Shown: piece after piece, positions 44,499 through 52,010 of the stretch | Layout: each line of letters starts with the position of its first letter | Numbering within the stretch: the stretch's first letter is position 1 | Source of the DNA: Mucilaginibacter sp. OK283 | Lineage (GTDB): Bacteria; Bacteroidota; Bacteroidia; Sphingobacteriales; Sphingobacteriaceae | Length of the DNA: 64,000 bases | Reading direction: 5' to 3' | Assembly: GCF_900110415.1 (NCBI RefSeq) | Contig: NZ_FODR01000007.1 | Location: forward strand, 1 to 64,000 | Notes under the pieces: generated by a model | Seen by the model: only the letters and a program-made list of their open reading frames with translations | The model's database searches: none | What the model was told of the DNA's origin: nothing | Made by a program: the position numbers and the translations under genes

Positions 44499-45827
44499 CT
44501 ATTTTTTCATTACCTTGTTTACAATATCGTTTCCAAAAACAAATACCATCAGGGTAACCAGTATCACAAAGCCCACTATTTGTGCGCGCTCCAGGAACTT
44601 ATCGCTCAGTGGTTTGCCTTTTATCATTTCCACAATCAGGAACACGGCATGACCACCGTCAAGCGCCGGGATAGGCAACAGGTTCATCAGCGCCAATACC
44701 ATTGATAAAAAGCCTACCAGGCTCCAAAAGTGCACCCAGTCAATAGTACCGCCAAACAGGTTTGCTATAGCAACAGGGCCGCTTACGGCTTTGTTGAACT
44801 TAACATCACCTTTAAATATTTTACCCAGGCCTTTGGCATTATCAGTAAATGTGCTGATAGCTCTTGTCGCACCGATAGGGAAAGATTGAAAGAAACCGTA
44901 TTTTATGGTTTTTACTTCCGGGAAATCGCTTTTGGGCCTTGCAAAACCAATAGTGCCATCGGCGGTAACCTGCGCTTTTATTGGCAAAATGGTGCTGTTG
45001 CGTTTTACGCCCAGGTCAACCAGTTTGCCTTTGTTTGCTGCAAGCTGGCTTTGGATCTCGTCAAAAAATACAACAGGCTGGCCGTTTACTGCCACTACGC
45101 TATCGCCTTTTTTTAGGCCTGCTTTTTTAGCATTGCCATAAACCGAATCGACAGAAAATTTGGTACGTGGTACGCGGCTTATAAATTCTTCGATACCATG
45201 ATCGGCTAAATCGTTTAATATAGTATGCGGTACCGTAATGCTTAATGTTTGGGCACCGCGCACTACAGTGAATACCGTGTTTTCCAGTAATACTTTTGGA
45301 CTTGTTAAATCGTCAAAACGTACAATCTCTTTACCGTTAACAGCTGTAATTTTATCACCCGGCAATAAGCCTATTTTTTTGCCGACCACGCCTGGTACAA
45401 TGCCATATTGCGCACTTGAGTTAGGAATATAGCTTTCGCCAAAGCGGATAGTCAGGACCCAAAATATAAGAATGCCCAGTATGATGTTAACTGTAACACC
45501 GCCCAGCATTACAATTAAACGCTGCCAGGCTGGTTTTGAACGGAACTCCCAGGGTTGCGGCGGACCGGCCATCTGGTCGGTATCCATCGATTCATCTATC
45601 ATACCGGCAATTTTTACATAGCCACCTAAAGGCAGCCAGCCAATGCCATATTCAACACCTTTATACGTAAATTTAAACAGGCTGATATTCCACGCGTCAA
45701 AAAACAGGTAAAATTTATCTACTTTAATCCCGAAAGCCCGGGCCGTTAAAAAGTGCCCCAGTTCGTGCAGGATGATTAAAATTGAAAGGCCCAGTACAAG
45801 CTGGCCTACCATGATCACTATACTCAT
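44499..45827 (-). CDS. rseP: RIP metalloprotease RseP (site-2 protease family)
   Basis: 442-residue inner-membrane zinc protease that cuts membrane-embedded substrates such as anti-sigma factors. The zinc motif HELGH is at 21-25 within the first membrane segment, and the third ligand motif LDGG is at 389-392. Between them are a conserved membrane beta-hairpin (GIGWLPLGGYVKIAGM, about 62-77) and two PDZ-like regions (about 125-210 and 215-290). Two further membrane segments lie at the C-terminus. It is translated 16 bp after dxr on the same strand, an order common in bacteria, so the two are probably one operon. Confidence 0.95.
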   Translation of the reverse strand: MSIVIMVGQLVLGLSILIILHELGHFLTARAFGIKVDKFYLFFDAWNISLFKFTYKGVEYGIGWLPLGGYVKIAGMIDESMDTDQMAGPPQPWEFRSKPAWQRLIVMLGGVTVNIILGILIFWVLTIRFGESYIPNSSAQYGIVPGVVGKKIGLLPGDKITAVNGKEIVRFDDLTSPKVLLENTVFTVVRGAQTLSITVPHTILNDLADHGIEEFISRVPRTKFSVDSVYGNAKKAGLKKGDSVVAVNGQPVVFFDEIQSQLAANKGKLVDLGVKRNSTILPIKAQVTADGTIGFARPKSDFPEVKTIKYGFFQSFPIGATRAISTFTDNAKGLGKIFKGDVKFNKAVSGPVAIANLFGGTIDWVHFWSLVGFLSMVLALMNLLPIPALDGGHAVFLIVEMIKGKPLSDKFLERAQIVGFVILVTLMVFVFGNDIVNKVMKK

Positions 45828-45843
45828 TCGTTATATTTATCTA

Positions 45844-47031
45844 TTAATAGTTTATTGCCTTTAACGGCAGTTTTTGTATAAAATTTTGCGCAAAGATGCG
45901 TGTTTCTTTGTCGGTATTCAAATAATCGGTTATGGTTGGTTGCGATACGAAGGCGATTTGCTGCATACACTCTTCAATCAAATCGCTCATGGCCAGGAAA
46001 CCGATGCTGTTGGTTAAAAAACCTGCAACGGCAATCTCGTTGGCCGCATTAATAATACAAGGCATGTTACCACCTTGTTTTAACGCAGCATAAGCTAAGC
46101 CAAGATTACGAAAAGTTTCCAGGTCTGGTTTTTCAAAAGTCAGGTTAGGGTAGGCGGTAAAATCAAAGCGCTTAAAATCGTTTTGAACGCGGTTAGGGTA
46201 GGTAAGGGCGTACTGGATGGGTAGTTTCATGTCCGGCAAACCCATTTGGGCTTTGATTGATCCATCCCTGAATTGCACCATAGAGTGGATGATAGATTGC
46301 GGGTGAACCACCACGTCAATCTGATCTGCATCTACATCAAAAAGCCATTTGGCCTCAATCACCTCCAGGCCCTTATTCATGAGCGATGCCGAATCAATGG
46401 TGATTTTGGCGCCCATTACCCAGTTAGGATGTTTTAACGCGTCTTCGCGGCTTACACCGGTCAAAAAATCAACGCTGCGGCCACGGAAAGGGCCGCCGGA
46501 TGCTGTAATGATCAGTTTTTCTACAGGGTTGTTTTCCTCGCCCGTAAGGCACTGGAATATGGCCGAGTGTTCAGAATCTACCGGCAGGATGTTAACCCCA
46601 TGCTGTTTGGCTAAAGTGGTTACAATTTCGCCGGCAACTACTAAAGTTTCTTTATTGGCCAGGGCGATATCTTTACCCGCCTCTATAGCAGCAATCGTCG
46701 GCTCCAAACCTGCAAAGCCAACCATTGCTGTAAGTACAACATCAATATTAGGATGGGTAACGGTATCAATTATAGCCTGGTGGCCTGCAAGCACCTCGAT
46801 AGGCAGGTGGGCCAGGGCCTCCTTTACCTGCAGGTATTTGCCGGTATCGCATATAATGGCATACGCCGGCACAAACTCAATAGCCTGGCTAATTAATAGC
46901 TCGGCATTGGAGTGTGCTGTAAGTAAAAAAGCCCTGAACAGGTTACTGTTACCCTTTATCACCTCAAGTGTTTGGGTACCTATGCTGCCTGTTGAGCCTA
47001 AAATGGCAATGTTTTTTATCTGGTTACTCAA
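45844..47031 (-). CDS. dxr: 1-deoxy-D-xylulose 5-phosphate reductoisomerase
   Basis: 395 residues. Converts DXP to MEP with NADPH, the second step of the MEP isoprenoid pathway; cytoplasmic. The NADPH-binding motif ILGSTGSIGTQTLEVI is at 10-25; ANKETLVVAGE, DSEHSAIFQCL and SASLMNKGLEVIEA give the substrate and metal sites. The start codon is TTG: an in-frame TAA stands immediately before it and no Met codon precedes the GSTGSIG motif, so no other start is possible. It heads the dxr-rseP pair. Confidence 0.96.
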   Translation of the reverse strand: MSNQIKNIAILGSTGSIGTQTLEVIKGNSNLFRAFLLTAHSNAELLISQAIEFVPAYAIICDTGKYLQVKEALAHLPIEVLAGHQAIIDTVTHPNIDVVLTAMVGFAGLEPTIAAIEAGKDIALANKETLVVAGEIVTTLAKQHGVNILPVDSEHSAIFQCLTGEENNPVEKLIITASGGPFRGRSVDFLTGVSREDALKHPNWVMGAKITIDSASLMNKGLEVIEAKWLFDVDADQIDVVVHPQSIIHSMVQFRDGSIKAQMGLPDMKLPIQYALTYPNRVQNDFKRFDFTAYPNLTFEKPDLETFRNLGLAYAALKQGGNMPCIINAANEIAVAGFLTNSIGFLAMSDLIEECMQQIAFVSQPTITDYLNTDKETRIFAQNFIQKLPLKAINY

Positions 47032-47050
47032 TTATAATATCTTTATATAA

Positions 47051-47080
47051 GAAAAATACCGGTCATCCTAAGCTTGTCAA
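47051..47080 (-). promoter_or_regulatory. candidate dxr promoter
   Basis: On the minus strand a TTG (47080-47078) is followed after 19 bp by TATTTTTC (47058-47051), one base short of the TAnnTTTG box used by Bacteroidetes, about 20 bp before the TTG start codon of dxr. The upstream element lies inside a dispersed repeat. Confidence 0.35.
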
Positions 47081-47144
47081 AACACACGCAGACAGGCCTT
47101 TGCACGTTATGCTTCGGCGGACTACCCGTCACATATCCAATTTC

Positions 47145-47233
47145 CCTGTAATCCTTAGGAATGAAGGATCTATCAACTATGCATGACCGATAGAAAAGTT
47201 CGTGAATAGATCCTTCGTTCCTCAGAATGACAG
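47145..47233. repeat. interspersed inverted repeat (GGAACGAAGGATCTAT type)
   Basis: The left arm CTGTAATCCTTAGGAATGAA plus GGATCTATC (47146-47174) pairs imperfectly with the right arm at 47202-47233 (GATCCTTCGTTCCTCAGAAT and flanks). The core, GAGGAACGAAGGATCTAT on the reverse strand, is of a type often seen between genes in Bacteroidetes. It would fold as a hairpin of about 30 bp. Confidence 0.75.
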
Positions 47234-47357
47234 TCTTTATTTTTTAGTGCCATCTCACTTTCATGGTTTCGTTAAATTTTACGATTAACCATGACACTCT
47301 TTTTTGATTTGCGAATATAATTATAATACGCTTCTGTTATGCCTGTTTGCCTTTTTC

Positions 47358-47391
47358 AAGTCTCCCCTTTAGGGGAGATTTAGAGGGGCTT
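47358..47391. repeat. CTCCCC-palindrome repeat overlapping the GH3 stop
   Basis: TCTCCCC (47361-47367) and GGGGAGA (47372-47378) form a stem with loop TTTA, followed by TTTAGAGGGGCTT. Related copies lie at 38325, 51796 and 51848. The outer part supplies the last codons and the stop (AAG CCC CTC TAA) of the GH3-like gene on the minus strand. Confidence 0.8.
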
Positions 47392-48885
47392 AATATACGC
47401 TTTTAACCCATCTGCTATCTTCCTGTCGTTTGATAGTCTTGGCACCTTATTTTGCCCCCCCAGTTTTCCTTCCGATCGCATGTAATTTATAAACGCGTTT
47501 TTTTGTAGGCCTTGGATGATCAAAGGTTGCAAAATGTTACCTTCAATCAGGTCAAAATAGTAAATATTTTTCTTTTGCAGGGCTTTGTCCACTTTTATGG
47601 CAAAGGCCTGAAGATCGGCGGGCAGTGTTCCAAACTCAACAAACCACTCATGGTAGGGGAGTTGCCCGGCCGGCGGGTTAACCTGTGGCGCTACGGTAAA
47701 TTCAATTACATCAACACCCTCGGCCTTTGCCACACTCATTAAAGCATGTTCTACTTCTTCGCCAATAACATGTTCGCCAAAGGCCGATATATAGTGTTTA
47801 ATACGGCCGGTTACAATGATTTTATAAGGGTTTTTAGATATGAATTTAATGGTATCCCCTAAGCTATAACCCCATAAGCCGGCGCTGGTATTCATAATGA
47901 GCGCATAATTTTTCTCCAGTTCCACATCTTTGATATTGATGCGGGTTGGATGCTCGTTAAAATATTCATCAGAAGGAATAAACTCGTAAAATATACCTGA
48001 GTCAACCAATAAAAGTAAACCGTTCTCCTTTTGCGAATCCTGGAAAGCGATAAAGCCCTCTGATGCGGGATAAGTTTCGATAGAATCAATTTTAAAACCA
48101 ATACTTTCCTCCATCCGGGCGCGGTAAGGTTCGTAGTTTACGCCGCCATGCACGTACAATTTGAAATTAGGGAAAATATCTTTCACCTTTTTGCCGCCGG
48201 CCTTTGCCGAAAGCCTGTCAAAATACATCTGGCACCAGGGCGGTATGCCGCTAATGAGGCGCATATCTTCATTAAAAGTTTCGTCAACTATGGCGTCAAC
48301 CTTTTGCTCCCAATCTTCAATGCAATTGGTTTGGTAGCTGGGCAGCCTGTTTTTTTGAAGATAGGCGGGTACATGGTGAGCAACAATGCCCGAAAGCCTT
48401 CCTGTTGAAACGCCATTCTTTTCGGCTAAAACCGGGCTTCCCTGCAGGAATATCATTTTGCCATCCACAAAATCGGCGTTGCCGGTTTCGTGGATATAAG
48501 CAAGCAGCGCGTTTCGGGCGGCTTTAATATGCTGGGGCATGCTTTCTTTTGATATCGGGATATATTTTACACCCGATGTTGTGCCCGATGTTTTGGCCAG
48601 GTATTTTGGCTTGCCCGGCCATAGTACATTCTCTTCGCCTTTTACAATCCTGTCTATATAGGGGCGCAGGTCTTCATAATCATGAATAGGTACGTTTCGC
48701 TTAAAATCTTCGTAACTGTTGATCTGTGAAAAATTATACGCTTTACCAAAGGCGGTATCCTTTGCCTTGTGGATAAGACTGCTAAATGTATTTTGCTGCA
48801 AAATAAGGGCATTTTTACGCAGCTGATTAAGCTCCCTGTTTACCAGGGCTGCAAAAACTTTGCTCAATACAGATTTAAGGCCCAT
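47380..48885 (-). CDS. GH3-like acyl-adenylating protein
   Basis: 501 residues of the GH3 auxin-responsive-promoter family, a branch of the adenylate-forming enzymes. The ATP-binding P-loop TSGTTSGVKYIPIS is near 103-116; further family motifs are YPASEGFIAFQ near 278 and LWGYSLGDTIKF near 331. Plant members join amino acids to acyl acids; the bacterial substrate is not known. The start is 3 bp after the stop of the upstream membrane-protein gene, so the two are translationally close. The last residues KPL and the stop come from a dispersed repeat, implying that the original 3' end was replaced or trimmed. Confidence 0.88.
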   Translation of the reverse strand: MGLKSVLSKVFAALVNRELNQLRKNALILQQNTFSSLIHKAKDTAFGKAYNFSQINSYEDFKRNVPIHDYEDLRPYIDRIVKGEENVLWPGKPKYLAKTSGTTSGVKYIPISKESMPQHIKAARNALLAYIHETGNADFVDGKMIFLQGSPVLAEKNGVSTGRLSGIVAHHVPAYLQKNRLPSYQTNCIEDWEQKVDAIVDETFNEDMRLISGIPPWCQMYFDRLSAKAGGKKVKDIFPNFKLYVHGGVNYEPYRARMEESIGFKIDSIETYPASEGFIAFQDSQKENGLLLLVDSGIFYEFIPSDEYFNEHPTRINIKDVELEKNYALIMNTSAGLWGYSLGDTIKFISKNPYKIIVTGRIKHYISAFGEHVIGEEVEHALMSVAKAEGVDVIEFTVAPQVNPPAGQLPYHEWFVEFGTLPADLQAFAIKVDKALQKKNIYYFDLIEGNILQPLIIQGLQKNAFINYMRSEGKLGGQNKVPRLSNDRKIADGLKAYIKPL

Positions 48886-48888
48886 TTG

Positions 48889-49659
48889 TTAATTGGTTTC
48901 GGACAGGTCATCGTCTACATCCAGGTGGCTGTAAACTAATTTACGGTAGGTAACCATAATAATTACCTGGATAAAAGGGAAGGTTAGCAAAAACCAGCAA
49001 TAAAAAGCTAACCTGAATATGAACCCTCCCTTTTCATCAAGTCCGGTTAAATTTATGATCAGGAAAACAGGTATCAATGCTATAAAGAGTATGCCTATTA
49101 TAATAATAAAGATGCTAAGCGTTTTAAAGAAGTTATCCTTGGTTATTTCGAAACTTTGTTTGAGCGATTCTATAGGCGCCGAATCATCGTCAACAATAAA
49201 GCAGATACAAAATATACTGCGCAGACTTATATAGAGGATAATCAATAATTCTATCGTCTGAAATATGCTTTCCAACCCCAGATACCGTTGGGCCAATACG
49301 TAGAAGAAGAATAATATTGCAACGAAAAAAGCTGTTAAAAAGCCGATAATAACAAAGTTAAATGTCATTTTAGCCGATGGCAAAATATCTTTAAATTCAA
49401 ACTCATAATATTCCTTGTCCATTAAGGTTAATATGAGTTTGTAAAAGCTTAAACCAATAAAGCACTGCGTTATCAACGCTATGAAGAAGAAAATAGTGGT
49501 AGTAAGGTAATCGCCAATTAAGAAAAAAGTCTTAAAAAAGTCAAGCACCTCATTTATAAACAGCGAAATAACCGAATACACAACAAGCGGCACAAAATTT
49601 TTCTTTAAAATATTCCATGCAGTTTTAATGGTTTCTGCAACAGAAAAGGTGTGGTACAT
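48889..49659 (-). CDS. polytopic membrane protein, function unknown
   Basis: 256 residues with about six hydrophobic segments (roughly 20-40, 50-75, 95-120, 125-150, 180-205, 215-240) and a charged C-terminus (HLDVDDDLSETN). It begins MYHTFSVAETIKTAWNILKK, a layout seen in Bacteroidetes proteins next to glycosyltransferases. It lies 6 bp after a glycosyltransferase gene and 3 bp before the GH3-like gene, so the three should be co-transcribed. I do not recognise a characterised family. Confidence 0.75.
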   Translation of the reverse strand: MYHTFSVAETIKTAWNILKKNFVPLVVYSVISLFINEVLDFFKTFFLIGDYLTTTIFFFIALITQCFIGLSFYKLILTLMDKEYYEFEFKDILPSAKMTFNFVIIGFLTAFFVAILFFFYVLAQRYLGLESIFQTIELLIILYISLRSIFCICFIVDDDSAPIESLKQSFEITKDNFFKTLSIFIIIIGILFIALIPVFLIINLTGLDEKGGFIFRLAFYCWFLLTFPFIQVIIMVTYRKLVYSHLDVDDDLSETN

Positions 49660-49665
49660 AGGTTA

Positions 49666-50634
49666 TTATGATCTGTTAAAAATTACCCGCTTCCAAAAAT
49701 CCTGCATAAATCCTATCCCGTAGGCTGTTAGTTGAGTGAAGGCAGCTATAATGCTCAAAAATGCGATTTTTGCTGATTTATTTTTCCACCATGCATGAAA
49801 AAATATTAACAAAATGATAAACAACACTATAAAGTTACCCAGTTTGGCAATCTGCCATCCCAATAGATTGAAAATGAGCGTGAATAGCAGGAACAGTGTG
49901 AACGCCGCAGGGAAAAAGTGCACCGCCTTTAACTCCCCCGGGAAAAACTTATAAATATTAATACGCGCCCTGCCAAAAAAGTGCAGCTGCTTAAAAAACT
50001 GTACAAAATTGGTACGGCGTTTATGGTAAACGATGGCGTCGGGTATCAGCCCGATTTTAAAACCAAGGGAATGGATGCGGATGCTGTATTCGATATCCTC
50101 GCCCAGGCGGGTGATGATAAAACCGCCTGCTTTCTCCCACACTTGCCTTGATACACCCATGTTAAAACTTCGTGGATGAAACTGCCCAATCCCTTTTTTA
50201 TTTCCGCGGATGCCGCCGGTTGTAAAAGGGGAGGTCATGCTATAGCTGATAGCCTTTTGCGTAGGCGTAAATGAGGTATGTGCTCCGTCTGGCCCGCCGT
50301 AGGCATCAAGGTAATTTGCGGTTAACGAATTATTTACAATCTGCAGGTAATCTGCAGGGATCAAACAATCCGAATCGAATATGATAAAGTAGTCGCCCCT
50401 GGCGCGTTCAAATCCAAAATTGCGTGTAAAACCCTGCCCTTCGTTTGCTTTTTTAAAATAGCGAACATCCAACTGTCCAACAAAGCTGTTTACGATAGCT
50501 TCGGCGTCATTAACCGATCCATCTTCAATCACCAAAACCTCAAAATTCCGGTACGTTTGCAGCACAAGTGTTTCCAGCAGTTCTTTAATCTCCTGCGGGC
50601 GGTTGTATAAGGGGATGATGATGGAAAAAAACAT
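49666..50634 (-). CDS. glycosyltransferase family 2, membrane-anchored
   Basis: 322 residues. GT-A domain starts SIIIPLYNRPQEIKELLETL; the nucleotide and metal motifs are VLVIEDGS near 33-40 and FIIFDSDCLIPADYL near 87-101. LGEDIEYSIRIHSLG near 174-188 gives the acceptor-side acidic motif. The C-terminal third has two or three membrane segments (about 235-310). Likely transfers a sugar from a nucleotide sugar at the inner membrane; donor and acceptor are unknown. It follows the DPM1-like transferase with a 109-bp spacer filled by an inverted repeat. Confidence 0.88.
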   Translation of the reverse strand: MFFSIIIPLYNRPQEIKELLETLVLQTYRNFEVLVIEDGSVNDAEAIVNSFVGQLDVRYFKKANEGQGFTRNFGFERARGDYFIIFDSDCLIPADYLQIVNNSLTANYLDAYGGPDGAHTSFTPTQKAISYSMTSPFTTGGIRGNKKGIGQFHPRSFNMGVSRQVWEKAGGFIITRLGEDIEYSIRIHSLGFKIGLIPDAIVYHKRRTNFVQFFKQLHFFGRARINIYKFFPGELKAVHFFPAAFTLFLLFTLIFNLLGWQIAKLGNFIVLFIILLIFFHAWWKNKSAKIAFLSIIAAFTQLTAYGIGFMQDFWKRVIFNRS

Positions 50635-50651
50635 GTTTTGAATTTGAGGAT

Positions 50652-50741
50652 CTGAAAATTTGAGGATTTGAAAATGGCTGGCTTTTCAATCATTTCAATT
50701 TGAAAGGTTAATTTTCAAATTTTCAAATCCTCAAATTTTCA
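50652..50741. repeat. inverted repeat with perfect 23-bp arms between two transferase genes
   Basis: The arm at 50653-50675 (TGAAAATTTGAGGATTTGAA plus AAT) and the arm at 50719-50741 are exact reverse complements. Words of TTTGAGGATTTGAAAA repeat within and around the arms. The right arm ends 3 bp before the stop codon of the next gene, so the element fills the spacer. A half copy without partner arm lies at 58125-58155. Confidence 0.9.
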
Positions 50742-50743
50742 AA

Positions 50744-51694
50744 TCAGATTACTTCCTCTACCAAATAATGGTTACGCTCGCTTGAACTGCGGGAAACCAG
50801 TTCGGCAACAAAGCCGGTTAAAAATAGCTGCGAGCCTAAAATGATGGCTACAATGGCTATATAAAACCACGGATTATCTGTTGGCTGCCTTTCTTTGATG
50901 TGATGCGAAAGGTTATAAAGCTTGTCGGCCATTATCCATATCGCTATTACCAATCCGGTGAAAAAGCTTAATGTGCCCATTGTGCCAAAAAAGTGCATGG
51001 GGCGCTTGCCAAACTTGCCTACAAAAAATATCGACAGCAAATCAAGAAAGCCATTTACAAAGCGGCTCATACCAAATTTGGTTTTTCCGTATTTGCGGGC
51101 GCGGTGCTCAACTACCTGCTCGCCAATCTTTGTAAAACCGGCCCATTTGGCTAATACTGGGATGTAGCGGTGCATTTCGCCGTAAACCTCTATGTTTTTT
51201 ACCACGGTGCCGCGGTATGCTTTAAGGCCACAGTTAAAATCGTGCAGGTTATCTATGCCGCTCATTTTACGGGTGGCATAATTAAACAGCTTAGTAGGTA
51301 TGGTTTTGCTGAGCGGATCATACCGTTTGGCTTTCCAGCCCGATACCAGGTCGTATTTTTCTTCGGTAATGCGGCGGTAAAGTTCGGGTATCTCATCCGG
51401 GCTATCCTGTAAATCGGCATCCATGGTTATTACCACATCGCCCCTGGTAGCGGCAAAGCCGGTATTAAGCGCCGCCGATTTGCCATAGTTGCGCCTGAAT
51501 TTGATGCCTTTAATGAAAGGATTATCGAAGCGTAGCTTCCTGATCGTCTCCCAGGACCCGTCCTTGCTACCATCATCAACCAATATTATCTCGTAAGTAA
51601 AACGATTTTCGGCCATTACGCGACTTATCCATGAGGTAAGCTCGGGCAATGATTCTATTTCGTCATAAAGCGGTACTACAACTGATATGTCCAT
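50744..51694 (-). CDS. glycosyltransferase family 2, DPM1/GtrB-like
   Basis: 316 residues. GT-A domain: VVVPLYDEIESLPELTSWI at the start, ILVDDGSKDGSWETI near 36-50, the metal motif MDADLQDSPDEIPELY near 91-106, and CGLKAYRG near 155. A basic stretch HRARKYGKTKFGMSRF near 197-212 precedes two C-terminal membrane segments (about 232-255 and 275-298). Such enzymes move a sugar onto polyprenyl phosphate or a related lipid at the inner membrane. First gene of the minus-strand run toward the GH3-like gene. Confidence 0.9.
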   Translation of the reverse strand: MDISVVVPLYDEIESLPELTSWISRVMAENRFTYEIILVDDGSKDGSWETIRKLRFDNPFIKGIKFRRNYGKSAALNTGFAATRGDVVITMDADLQDSPDEIPELYRRITEEKYDLVSGWKAKRYDPLSKTIPTKLFNYATRKMSGIDNLHDFNCGLKAYRGTVVKNIEVYGEMHRYIPVLAKWAGFTKIGEQVVEHRARKYGKTKFGMSRFVNGFLDLLSIFFVGKFGKRPMHFFGTMGTLSFFTGLVIAIWIMADKLYNLSHHIKERQPTDNPWFYIAIVAIILGSQLFLTGFVAELVSRSSSERNHYLVEEVI

Positions 51695-52010
51695 TTATAA
51701 GGAATGTGATGCGTGGCTAAAATTATGTTTGCCCGCAATCATCCGCAAAAATATAAAAAATAGGGAATGGTTTGTATAATGATTTTTAAGCAGCCAAGCC
51801 CCCTCTAAATCTCCCCCGGTAGGGGAGACTTTAACTGTGCTTTTTTAAAGTCCTCCCTACCGAGGAGGATTATTCGCAGTTGGTTATTTGGGGCGCTCAT
51901 GAAAGCTACGCTATTTAGGTGGGACTGCCTACAATATGTAAAGCCTCTATTACGTTAAAAGCACTTGGAAATATTTGCATAACTTGCCTGTCATTATAAA
52001 TAAAGCCTTC
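51695..52010. other. 316-bp gap with two palindromic repeats
   Basis: Between divergent genes. It holds CTCCCC-type palindromes at 51796-51832 and 51848-51872 (listed separately). The rest is AT-rich. The words AAATATTTGCATAACTTGCC at 51968-51987 could include a -7 box for the M1 peptidase, but the match to TAnnTTTG is incomplete. Confidence 0.6.
51796..51872. repeat. pair of CTCCCC-type palindromes in opposite orientation
   Basis: First copy 51796-51832: AAGCCCCCTCTAAATCTCCC, then CCGGT loop region and GGGGAGACTTT. Second copy 51848-51872: AAAGTCCTCCCTACCGAGGA plus GGATT. The left arm of the first matches the 47358 copy in reverse orientation. The two are separated by 15 bp and face each other. 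Confidence 0.8.

Larger units (their letters stand above)
47032..47379. other. 348-bp gap with palindromic repeats
   Basis: Contents: a copy of the GTCATCCTAAGCTTGTC type repeat (47060-47080) that overlaps the putative dxr promoter; a long inverted repeat (47145-47233, listed separately); and, at the left end of the GH3 side, a CTCCCC palindrome. No gene is seen. Confidence 0.7.

Noticed and set aside
44421..44705. Plus-strand open frame over the rseP 3' end
   Set aside because: It crosses the rseP terminator and is antisense to the conserved LDGG region.
46349..47050. 233-codon open frame on the plus strand opposite dxr
   Set aside because: It is fully antisense to dxr, whose motifs are unmistakable, and its translation resembles no family.
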